A DNA stretch of 64,000 nt from Lentzea albidocapillata subsp. violacea (GTDB lineage Bacteria; Actinomycetota; Actinomycetes; Mycobacteriales; Pseudonocardiaceae). Below the pieces are notes generated by a model. It was not told where the DNA came from. It ran no database searches and saw only the letters and a list, made by a program, of their open reading frames with translations. Positions 57,711 to 64,000 of the stretch are shown here, in pieces (within the stretch, counting starts at the first letter, position 1; the number at the start of each line of letters is the position of its first letter). A program made the position numbers and the translations under genes. The DNA is taken from assembly GCF_900100275.1 (NCBI RefSeq), contig NZ_FNET01000008.1:62001-126000 (forward strand). Direction: 5' to 3'.

Positions 57711-58406
57711 ATGTCTGCCGTCGCCCCCGCGGAGTTCGTCGCCGAGCTGCGCGCCCTCGCACCCCGGTACTGGGACAGCCACCCGTTCCACCTGCGCATG
57801 CACGCCGGCCGGTTGAGCAAGCACGAGCTGCAGGCGTGGGCCGCGAACCGCTGGTACTACCAGCGTTGCATCGCGCAGAAGGACGCCGCGATCCTCTCCA
57901 ACTGCCCGTCGCCGGAAATTCGGCGCCAGTGGCGGGAGCGGATCGTCTGGCACGACGGCACCCGGCCGGGCGAGGGCGGCGCGGAGAACTGGATCCGCCT
58001 CGCGGAGGCCGTCGGGCTGACGCGGGAGGAGGTGCTCGACGAACGTCACGTACTGCCCGGCACGCGCTTCGCCGTCGACGCCTACGTGAACTTCGCGCGC
58101 ACCCAACCGTGGGTGATCGGGATCGCTTCCGGTCTCACCGAGATGTTCTCGGGTGCGTTGATGCGCAAGCGTTTGGCGGCGTTGCGGGAGCAGTACCCGT
58201 GGATCGCCGAGGAAGGCTTCGCCTACTTCACCGACCGGATCCAGGCGGTCGCCGGTGAAGGACAGGCCACTTTGGACATCGTGGTCGAGCATTCGGTCAC
58301 CCGCGAGCAGCAGCTGGCTGCGGTGGCCGCGCTGTCGTTCAAGTGCGACGTGCTGCGGGCCGTGCTCGACGCCGTCGACTACTACTCCGGCAAGGGCAGG
58401 CCGTGA
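57711..58406 (+). CDS. pqqC: PqqC, PQQ synthase
   Basis: PqqC carries out the final eight-electron oxidation and ring closure to PQQ. The 231-residue protein shows 'YWDSHPFHLRMHAGRLSKHE' at the N-terminus and then 'QAWAANRWYYQRCIAQKDAA' (catalytic Tyr/His region), 'RIVWHDG', and later 'WVIGIASGLTEMFSGALM' and 'VDYYSGKGRP'. The ATG follows a GGAGGAG sequence. The stop overlaps pqqD as GTGA. Confidence 0.95.
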   Translation: MSAVAPAEFVAELRALAPRYWDSHPFHLRMHAGRLSKHELQAWAANRWYYQRCIAQKDAAILSNCPSPEIRRQWRERIVWHDGTRPGEGGAENWIRLAEAVGLTREEVLDERHVLPGTRFAVDAYVNFARTQPWVIGIASGLTEMFSGALMRKRLAALREQYPWIAEEGFAYFTDRIQAVAGEGQATLDIVVEHSVTREQQLAAVAALSFKCDVLRAVLDAVDYYSGKGRP

Positions 58407-58681
58407 CACCGGCCGTCGCGCTGGACACCGTGCCGCGGATCCGGCGCGGTGTGAAGTGCACCTACGACCAGATCCGTTCCGCGCACGTGGTGCTGTTCCC
58501 CGAAGGTGTGCTGGTGCTGAACGAGACCGCGGCTTCCGTTGTGGCGCTTTGTGACGGCGTTCGATCCGTCGGCGACATCGCCGTGGTGCTGGCCGACGAG
58601 TACGACGGCGTCGAGCCCGGGGACATCGCTTCGCTGGTAGCCCGCATGGTCGAACGAAGGGTGGTGGATGTCGATGGCTGA
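58403..58681 (+). CDS. pqqD: PqqD, PqqA-binding chaperone
   Basis: PqqD binds the PqqA peptide and presents it to PqqE. The 92-residue protein contains the family pattern 'VLFPEGVLVLNETAASVVALCDG' (split here as VLFPEGVLVLNETAA and SVVALCDGVRSV) followed by a winged-helix-like end. The GTG overlaps the pqqC stop as GTGA. PqqD overlaps the pqqE start by 14 nt. It is a free-standing protein, not fused to PqqC or PqqE as in some organisms. Confidence 0.92.
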   Translation: MTPAVALDTVPRIRRGVKCTYDQIRSAHVVLFPEGVLVLNETAASVVALCDGVRSVGDIAVVLADEYDGVEPGDIASLVARMVERRVVDVDG

Positions 58682-59753
58682 GGCGCCTTTCGGCCTGCTG
58701 GCCGAGCTGACGCACCGGTGCCCGTTGCAGTGCGGCTACTGCTCGAACCCGCTGGAGCTGGTCCGCCGCGACGCCGAGCTGTCGACCGAGGACTGGCGGC
58801 GCGTGTTCGACCAGGCCCGCGCCCTGGGTGCGTTGCAGATCCACCTGTCCGGCGGCGAACCGTTGCGGCGGCCCGATCTGCCCGAGCTCGTGGCGCACGC
58901 GAACAGCCTCGGCTGCTACGTCAACCTGGTCACGTCGGGGGTCGGTCTCTCGCGCGACCGGATGCGTTCGCTGGCCTCCGTGGGTGTCGACCACGTGCAG
59001 CTTTCCCTGCAGGACGCGACTCGTGCCGGAAACGACAGGATCGCGGGCATCAAGGCGTTCGACCGGAAGGTGGAGGCTGCTGCTTTTGTGCTCGACGAGG
59101 GCTTGCCGCTGACGGTCAACACCGTGCTGCACCGGCAGAACCTCGACAACATCGCCGGCATCATCGCGATGGCGGAGCAGATGGGTGCCGAGCGCCTGGA
59201 GCTCGCCAACACCCAGTACTACGGCTGGGCGCTGCGCAACCGCGCGGTGCTGCTGCCGACCCGTGCCCAGCTCGCGGTCGCCGACCCGATCGTGGCCGCG
59301 GCACAGGACCGTCTGCGCGGCCGGATGGAGATCGTCTACGTCATCGCGGACTACCACGAGGCCCACCCCAAACCCTGCATGTACGGGTGGGGCGCACGGC
59401 AGCTGACGGTGGCACCGAACGGCGACGTGCTCCCCTGCCCCGCCGCCACGGTGATCTCGTCGCTGGAGATCGAGAACGTGCGCGACTCCTCGTTGCACGA
59501 GATCTGGCACCACTCGCCGTCGTTCAACGCCTTCCGCGGCTTCGAGTGGATGCAGGACCCGTGCCGCTCGTGCCCGCGCAAGGAGATCGACTTCGGCGGG
59601 TGCCGCTGCCAGGCGTTCCAGCTGACGGGCGACGCCGCCGCGACCGATCCCGTCTGTTCCCTGTCGCCCGCGCGGTCCACTGTGGACTTGATCCTGGAGA
59701 CCGAGATGGCGCCGTCCGAGGTACCCGCGATGGCGATGAGGAAGATGCGGTGA
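58668..59753 (+). CDS. pqqE: PqqE, radical SAM PqqA peptide cyclase
   Basis: PqqE forms the C-C bond between Glu and Tyr of PqqA. The 361-residue protein has the radical SAM motif CxxxCxxC in THRCPLQCGYCSNPL at about residues 18-25, 'LSGGEPLRRPDL', and C-terminal SPASM cysteines ('PNGDVLPCPAA'; 'DPCRSCPRKEIDFGGCRC'). It starts MSMAEAPF; the ATG overlaps pqqD. The length is close to the ~380 of known PqqE. The next gene pqqB overlaps as GTGA. Confidence 0.95.
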   Translation: MSMAEAPFGLLAELTHRCPLQCGYCSNPLELVRRDAELSTEDWRRVFDQARALGALQIHLSGGEPLRRPDLPELVAHANSLGCYVNLVTSGVGLSRDRMRSLASVGVDHVQLSLQDATRAGNDRIAGIKAFDRKVEAAAFVLDEGLPLTVNTVLHRQNLDNIAGIIAMAEQMGAERLELANTQYYGWALRNRAVLLPTRAQLAVADPIVAAAQDRLRGRMEIVYVIADYHEAHPKPCMYGWGARQLTVAPNGDVLPCPAATVISSLEIENVRDSSLHEIWHHSPSFNAFRGFEWMQDPCRSCPRKEIDFGGCRCQAFQLTGDAAATDPVCSLSPARSTVDLILETEMAPSEVPAMAMRKMR

Positions 59754-60625
59754 AGGCGGTCCTGCTCGGCACCACGGCAGGCGGCGGCTTCCCGCAGTGG
59801 AACTGCGCGTGCCCCCTGTGCGTGCGCGCTCGTTCCGGCGAGTTGCCCTCGCGGTCCCAGGACTGCCTGGCGATCAGCGGCAACGGCACCGATTGGTGGC
59901 TGGTCAACGCCTCCTCGGACATCCGGACGCAGATCGCCTCGTGTTCGTTGTTGAACCCTGGCCCTGGAGCCCGCGAGACCCCGTTGCGCGGTGCTCTGTT
60001 CACGGACGCCGAGCTCGACCACACGCTGGGGCTTCTGACGTTGCGGGGCGGCGCGGGCCTGACGGTGTGGGCGCCGGGCTCGGTCCTGCACGCGTTGAAG
60101 GACCAGTTCGACCTGCGCACCGTGATCGACGGCTACGCACCGGTGGCGTGGCGTCAGGTCGACCAGCCTTTCGACCTGGGTGGCCTGCGAGTCTCGGCGA
60201 TCCCGATCAGCGGCAAGCGGCCGAAGTACGCCCGTTCGTCCACTATGGACGGCCCTTGGGTGGTCGCCTACCGCTTCGAGGATCCCGTTTCCGGTGGCGT
60301 ACTGGTCTACGCGCCCTGCCTGGCGTCGTGGCCCGCCGGCTTCGACGAGGTGGTGGCCGGGGCCGACTGCCTGCTGCTCGACGGCACCTTCTACGCGGCC
60401 TCGGAGATGGGTTCGGCGACCGGCAGCTCGTCCGGACAGGCCGCGATGGGCCACCTGCCGATCACGGCGAGCCTGCCCGAGCTGCGGCGGTTTCCGGGGG
60501 TGCGGCGGATCTACACGCACCTCAACAACACCAACCCCGTGCTAGACCCGTCGTCGCCGGAGTCGGCCAAGTTGCGCGAGGCCGGGGTCGAGGTGCCGTT
60601 GGACGGCACGGTGATCGAGCTGTAG
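59750..60625 (+). CDS. pqqB: PqqB, PQQ biosynthesis metal-dependent hydroxylase
   Basis: PqqB is a metallo-beta-lactamase-fold protein acting between PqqE and PqqC; a hydroxylase activity has been proposed. The 291-residue protein has GTTAGGGFPQWNCACPLC at the N-terminus (zinc-binding cysteines), 'FTDAELDHTLGLLTLR', and the late 'MGHLPIT' and 'IYTHLNNTNPVL'. GTG overlaps the pqqE stop as GTGA. It closes the operon A-C-D-E-B; the more common proteobacterial order has pqqB before pqqC. Confidence 0.94.
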   Translation: MKAVLLGTTAGGGFPQWNCACPLCVRARSGELPSRSQDCLAISGNGTDWWLVNASSDIRTQIASCSLLNPGPGARETPLRGALFTDAELDHTLGLLTLRGGAGLTVWAPGSVLHALKDQFDLRTVIDGYAPVAWRQVDQPFDLGGLRVSAIPISGKRPKYARSSTMDGPWVVAYRFEDPVSGGVLVYAPCLASWPAGFDEVVAGADCLLLDGTFYAASEMGSATGSSSGQAAMGHLPITASLPELRRFPGVRRIYTHLNNTNPVLDPSSPESAKLREAGVEVPLDGTVIEL

Positions 60626-60643
60626 ATCGGCCACAATCACCGG

Positions 60644-61792
60644 ATGTCCTTCATCATCGGCGGCCGGCCGCTGGCGGCACGGCTCGTCACCGAGATGCCG
60701 TCGTTCGTGCGGCAGGTGATCGCGTCGCTGGTGGAGCGCGTGCCCGCGTACGCCCAGCTGCCCGCGGAAGAGCTCGCCGGCGACATCTACCGCGTCACCG
60801 AGCACGCCCTGCGCGCCTTCGCGGCCGTGCTGGCCACCGGTGAGCTGCCCACCGCCGACGAGCTGCGGTTCCTGCGCGAGTCGGCGGCGCGGCGGGCCGA
60901 GGAGGGCGTGCCGATCGACGTGGTGCTCACGGCCTACCACGTGGGCGTCCAGGTCGTGTGGGAGAGGCTGGTGCCCGAGGCGCGTCCCGAGGAGATCGCG
61001 GACGTGCTCGCGCTGAACGCGTTGGCGCTGCGGTACCTGCAGCTCGTGACACCCGTGGTGAGCGCCGGTTACCTCGACGAGCGCCAGACGATGTTCGACG
61101 ACGAACGCTCCGCGCGCGCCACGTTGCTGACCGGCCTGCTGGCGGGAACCGCCGAGGCGCCAGGACCTTTCGTGGTGCTCGCCCTGGACGTGCCTCCGCA
61201 TCCCGACGAGCTGCTGGCCGGCGTGGACGCGGCGGTCGCGTCCCGGCGCAAGCTACGCCGGCTGCGGACCGAACTGGAGCGGCACAGCCGGGAGCCGGTG
61301 CTGTCGTCGCTCACGCCCGACGGCGGCCTCGCGTTGCTGCCCGGCGAGGACCTGCCGCTGGAACGGATCGTGGCGGACGCGGCGCGGGCGTCCGGGGTGC
61401 CGTTGACGGTGGCGGCGGTCGCGGCCCCTCCCTCCGGGGTCGCGGCCGCCGCTGTACTGGCGCGCGAGGTGCTTCTCGTGGCGCGCGGATCAGGACCGGG
61501 CCTGTACCGGCTCACCGACGTCCTGCTGGAATACCAGCTTTCCCGGCCGAGCGCCGCCTTGGAGCCGTTGGCGGCCATCGTCGCGCCGCTGACCGACGAA
61601 CTGGTGCAGACGCTGGAGGTCTACCTGCGACGTGGTTCGCGCAGACCGGCCGCCTCGGAACTGCACGTGCACCCGAACACCGTGGACTACCGGCTGCGGC
61701 GCGTAGCGGAACTGACCGGGCTCGACCCAACCCGGATCGAGCACGTCACGCTGCTGACAGCTGCCCTGGCCGCGCGGCGCGCGCGACCGTAG
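60644..61792 (+). CDS. PucR-family regulator
   Basis: A 382-residue PucR/CdaR-type regulator. An N-terminal helical sensor domain (residues ~1-170, 'TAYHVGVQVVWERL') leads to the GGDEF-like middle, and the C-terminal helix-turn-helix 'ASELHVHPNTVDYRLRRV' ends the chain. It starts 18 bp after pqqB, so it is probably in the same transcript and may control PQQ synthesis or the sugar dehydrogenase. Its 3' end overlaps the convergent lipase gene by 47 nt. Confidence 0.88.
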   Translation: MSFIIGGRPLAARLVTEMPSFVRQVIASLVERVPAYAQLPAEELAGDIYRVTEHALRAFAAVLATGELPTADELRFLRESAARRAEEGVPIDVVLTAYHVGVQVVWERLVPEARPEEIADVLALNALALRYLQLVTPVVSAGYLDERQTMFDDERSARATLLTGLLAGTAEAPGPFVVLALDVPPHPDELLAGVDAAVASRRKLRRLRTELERHSREPVLSSLTPDGGLALLPGEDLPLERIVADAARASGVPLTVAAVAAPPSGVAAAAVLAREVLLVARGSGPGLYRLTDVLLEYQLSRPSAALEPLAAIVAPLTDELVQTLEVYLRRGSRRPAASELHVHPNTVDYRLRRVAELTGLDPTRIEHVTLLTAALAARRARP

Positions 61793-62591
61793 CCCCGAAC
61801 GCCGCCATGCCCGCCGCGTTGGGGTGCAGTGGCGCCGCGATCGTCGTCGGGATCAGCCCCTCCAGATACCGGTCGGCGGGCTTGGCGCAGGTGTCGTGCC
61901 CGACGCTGACGGCCGCGAGATCAACGTAGGTAGCACCACGCTTCTCGGCCTCCGCCTTGGCCGTGGCACTGAGCAGGTCGACCGAGCCCTGCAGGTAGTC
62001 GGCGTCGCGCGCCCAGATCGGCTGGACCGGGTAGCAGCCACCGGGCCGGATGTAGGTGCCGTAGCCGGTGACGAGGATCTTCGCGTGCGGCGCCCGGCGC
62101 TTGACCTCGTCGAGGGCGGCCCCGAACTCGGGCGCCCACTCGCCGATGGCCGCGGCGACCTGGTCACCACCCGCGGTGAGCCGTGCCTTGCACGACAGTC
62201 CGACGGGCTCCGGCAGCAGGTTGATGCAGCTCAGCGCGGTCTGCACGAGCCCCACGTCGTTGCCGCCGATCGTGATCGACACCAGGTCCGTGGTGGACTT
62301 CAGCGCGTCGTACTGCGGCGCCACGAACCCGAACTGCCGCCCGGCGAAGTCGTCCGTCTTCGCCCCGGAGCACGTGACGTCGGTGAGCTTCGCGTTGAGG
62401 ATCTTCGCGGCGATCTGCGGATAGTTGTTGTTGCTGCTGCGCAGGCACCACAGCGCCGGGTCCTGGTTCGGAATCAGCGGCCCGGCCGCCGCCGAGTCAC
62501 CCAACGCCACGTACTCGAGCGTGTCCGCCTGTGCGGTGCTTGTTCCGGCGACCAACATCGCCGCGACAGCCAACCCGGCCACGATTCGCAT
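61746..62591 (-). CDS. Secreted GDSL/SGNH lipase-esterase
   Basis: A 281-residue secreted SGNH hydrolase. The signal peptide is residues ~1-22 (MRIVAGLAVAAMLVAGTSTAQA). Block I is 'EYVALGDSAAAGPLIPNQ', the Gly block is 'NNNYPQIAA', the Asn block 'ITIGGNDVGLVQ', and the catalytic His near the end is in 'PLHPNAAGMAAF'. Several Cys pairs fit the disulfides of the Streptomyces rimosus/scabies lipase type. Its last 16 codons run antisense into the PucR gene. Confidence 0.9.
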   Translation of the reverse strand: MRIVAGLAVAAMLVAGTSTAQADTLEYVALGDSAAAGPLIPNQDPALWCLRSSNNNYPQIAAKILNAKLTDVTCSGAKTDDFAGRQFGFVAPQYDALKSTTDLVSITIGGNDVGLVQTALSCINLLPEPVGLSCKARLTAGGDQVAAAIGEWAPEFGAALDEVKRRAPHAKILVTGYGTYIRPGGCYPVQPIWARDADYLQGSVDLLSATAKAEAEKRGATYVDLAAVSVGHDTCAKPADRYLEGLIPTTIAAPLHPNAAGMAAFGATVARAARPGQLSAA

Positions 62592-62684
62592 CCCGATCCT
62601 CCAACGTCGTTGTCAGGTCAGCTCATCGTGGTGGCTCAGGTCACTTGTGCGGGTAGGACGTTGCCCAGAGTCATCCGGTCGTGT

Positions 62685-62700
62685 TTGTGACCGATCACAA
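62685..62700. promoter_or_regulatory. Perfect palindrome at the start of the IMPase gene
   Basis: TTGTGA-CCGA-TCACAA is a perfect 16-bp inverted repeat. It resembles a CRP-type site (TGTGA...TCACA) but with a 4-bp rather than 6-bp spacer. Its last base is the A of the ATG of the next gene, so a bound protein would block both initiation and a leaderless start. Confidence 0.5.
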
Positions 62701-63449
62701 TGGGCGTCGTGACTCCTCCCGATCTCCTCTCGCTGGCCGCGCAGTCCTGCGTGGACGCCGCCGGTCTGCTGCGCGACATCCACGTCGACGTGTCTTCGAA
62801 GGGCACGTTCGACCAGGTCAGCTCCGCTGACGTCGAGGTCGAGGCGTTCCTGCGGTCCGTCCTGGTCGCGGGCGCGCCCGGCTCGGCGGTGGTCGGCGAG
62901 GAACTGGGTTCCGCCACCGCTTCCGTGACCTGGTACGTCGACCCGATCGACGGCACGCGGAACTTCGTGCGCGGCCTGCCCCTGTCGTGCATTTCGGTCG
63001 CGGCGGCGGTCGACGGCACGCTGGTCGCCGGTTGCGTGCTCGACCCGTTCCGCGACGAACTCTTCACGGCAGCCGTCGGCGTACCTTTTGCCGTTCAGTC
63101 GTCCGGCCTGGTGATCACTCCGGGCGTGAGCCCACGACCGTTGGTACTGACCGACATCCCGCTGCCCGGCAGCCCGTACACCGGCGAGATGGAGTTGCTG
63201 ACCGACCTGCTGGCTCTGGCCGACGTCCGCCGCGTCTACTCGACGGCCCTGTCGCTCGCCTGGGTGGCGGCCGGCCGCGCGGATGCCGCGGCGAACATCG
63301 GCGTGTTCCCCTGGGACACGGCCGCCGGCGCGGTACTCGTACGTGAGGCGGGCGGGGAGTTCCGTTCGATCGGCACGAACGCTTTCGCCGCCGGCCGGGG
63401 TGAGATCGTCGACTGGCTGGCCGCACGCGTGGAGGGCATCGTCTCGTGA
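62700..63449 (+). CDS. Inositol monophosphatase-family phosphatase
   Basis: A 249-residue Mg-dependent sugar phosphatase of the inositol monophosphatase family. Metal-binding motifs are 'VVGEELG' and 'YVDPIDGTRNFVRGLPL', and the C-terminal 'GVFPWDTAAGAVLVREAGG' completes the site. Substrate could be inositol phosphate, histidinol phosphate or a related sugar phosphate. ATG was used; a GTG three codons later is an alternative. No ribosome-binding site is seen, but the palindrome overlaps the start. The stop overlaps the SDR gene as GTGA. Confidence 0.85.
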   Translation: MGVVTPPDLLSLAAQSCVDAAGLLRDIHVDVSSKGTFDQVSSADVEVEAFLRSVLVAGAPGSAVVGEELGSATASVTWYVDPIDGTRNFVRGLPLSCISVAAAVDGTLVAGCVLDPFRDELFTAAVGVPFAVQSSGLVITPGVSPRPLVLTDIPLPGSPYTGEMELLTDLLALADVRRVYSTALSLAWVAAGRADAAANIGVFPWDTAAGAVLVREAGGEFRSIGTNAFAAGRGEIVDWLAARVEGIVS

Positions 63450-64000
63450 TCGATCTCAACGGCAAGGTCGTCCTCGTCACCGGCACTTCCGGCACGATCG
63501 GCGCCGGGATCACGCAGCGGTTCACGGCCGCAGGCGCCACGGTGGTCCACCACCGCGGGCTGGACGACGGCGATCTGCGCACATCAGCCGAGCGCGTGGT
63601 TCTCCAGGCCTTCGAGCAGCACGGCCGCCTGGACGCGGTCGTCAACAACGCCGGCGTGCAGCCCGTGGAACCGTTGCCCGACATGACGACCGAGCAGTGG
63701 CGGTCCGTTGTGGACATCAACCTGACCGGACCGTTCGCCGTGACCCAGGCTGCCGTGGCGTATCTGCCTGTTGGTGGTTCGGTCACACACATCGCGTCGA
63801 TCGAGGGCACCCACCCGGCACCGGGCCACGCCCATTACGCCGCCTCGAAGGCAGCTCTGATCATGCACGCCCGCGCAGCCGCGTTGGAGTACGGGCCGCG
63901 CGGCATCCGCGTGAACACGGTCTCTCCCGGGCTGATCGCGCGTCCGGGCATTGGGCAGCAGTGGCCCGAGGGTGTCGCGCGGTGGCAGGCCGCCGCGCCG
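63446..64000 (+). CDS. SDR-family oxidoreductase (3' end outside window)
   Basis: A short-chain dehydrogenase/reductase, truncated by the window edge after ~185 residues. The cofactor loop is 'VVLVTGTSGTIGAGIT' (TGxxxGIG variant), the NNAG motif is in 'DAVVNNAGVQPV', and the catalytic Ser/Tyr/Lys are in 'THIASIEGTHPAPGHAHYAASKAAL'-region (Ser, then HYAASK). It starts VIDLNGKVVLVTG and overlaps the phosphatase stop by GTGA. Substrate is unknown. Confidence 0.9.
   Translation, partial: MIDLNGKVVLVTGTSGTIGAGITQRFTAAGATVVHHRGLDDGDLRTSAERVVLQAFEQHGRLDAVVNNAGVQPVEPLPDMTTEQWRSVVDINLTGPFAVTQAAVAYLPVGGSVTHIASIEGTHPAPGHAHYAASKAALIMHARAAALEYGPRGIRVNTVSPGLIARPGIGQQWPEGVARWQAAAP

Noticed and set aside
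58718..60625. A 635-codon open frame over pqqE and pqqB
   Set aside because: Only the part from 59750 is real PqqB; upstream it reads out of frame through pqqE.

Overview
The window reads as chromosomal DNA from a high-GC actinobacterium, most likely family Pseudonocardiaceae (the Lentzea/Saccharothrix/Kutzneria kind). Evidence: strong G/C third-position bias, many GTG starts and GTGA start/stop overlaps, a mycothiol S-conjugate amidase (mca), and a gene order that, from memory, follows Mycobacterium tuberculosis Rv1110 to Rv1072: ispH, lipid-droplet protein, xseA, xseB, glpX, fumC, phoH2, short-chain Z-prenyl synthase, hemolysin-III-like protein, DUF255 protein, small membrane protein, mca, DUF4307, greA, metB, RDD protein, cbs, SGNH hydrolase, thiolase, YccA-like protein. 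I saw no IS element, prophage, CRISPR array, tRNA or rRNA. The family assignment is inference.

Layout. 1-13 kb: sbcCD (sbcC cut by the window edge), rmuC, a DUF6542-like protein, a large HTH-STAND-WD40 protein, an alpha/beta hydrolase, then ispH and an xseA-xseB-glpX block. 13.5-21 kb: a secreted trypsin-like protease, three tandem small L,D-transpeptidases, a ferredoxin-type reductase, fumC, a PAQR protein, a Z-prenyl synthase and two tandem small secreted proteins. 21-33 kb: a DUF885 protein, phoH2, an operon ligB-GNAT-guaB1, a tiny secreted peptide gene, a MocR regulator with its divergent EamA transporter, and three unknown genes, one frameshifted. 33-40 kb: a DUF255 protein and, divergent to it, a tightly overlapping RNA-repair operon hen1-pnkp-NTase-NTase. 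40-51 kb: the mca/greA region, an Lrp-like regulator next to hppD, and the transsulfuration genes cbs and metB flanking an RDD protein. 51-56 kb: small genes, a BI-1 protein, then a surface protein, a class F-like sortase and a secreted NodB-like deacetylase. 56-62 kb: a complete pqqA-C-D-E-B cluster, with a secreted PQQ-type sugar dehydrogenase on one side and a PucR regulator on the other. 62-64 kb: a GDSL lipase, an inositol-monophosphatase-like protein and a truncated SDR gene.

How the genes work together. Three units look most functional as systems. (1) The RNA-repair operon: Hen1 3'-terminal 2'-O-methyltransferase, Pnkp kinase/phosphatase/ligase, and two tandem nucleotidyltransferases, all overlapping by 1-4 nt. 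(2) The PQQ module: cofactor synthesis, a candidate regulator and a client enzyme side by side. (3) The sortase/surface-protein pair. Most convergent pairs are separated by good hairpin terminators. Several gene pairs share a palindromic CTAG as stop codons on both strands.

Limits: all family calls come from reading motifs and from memory of the families, without database searches. Starts were chosen from ribosome-binding sites, overlaps and N-terminal motifs.
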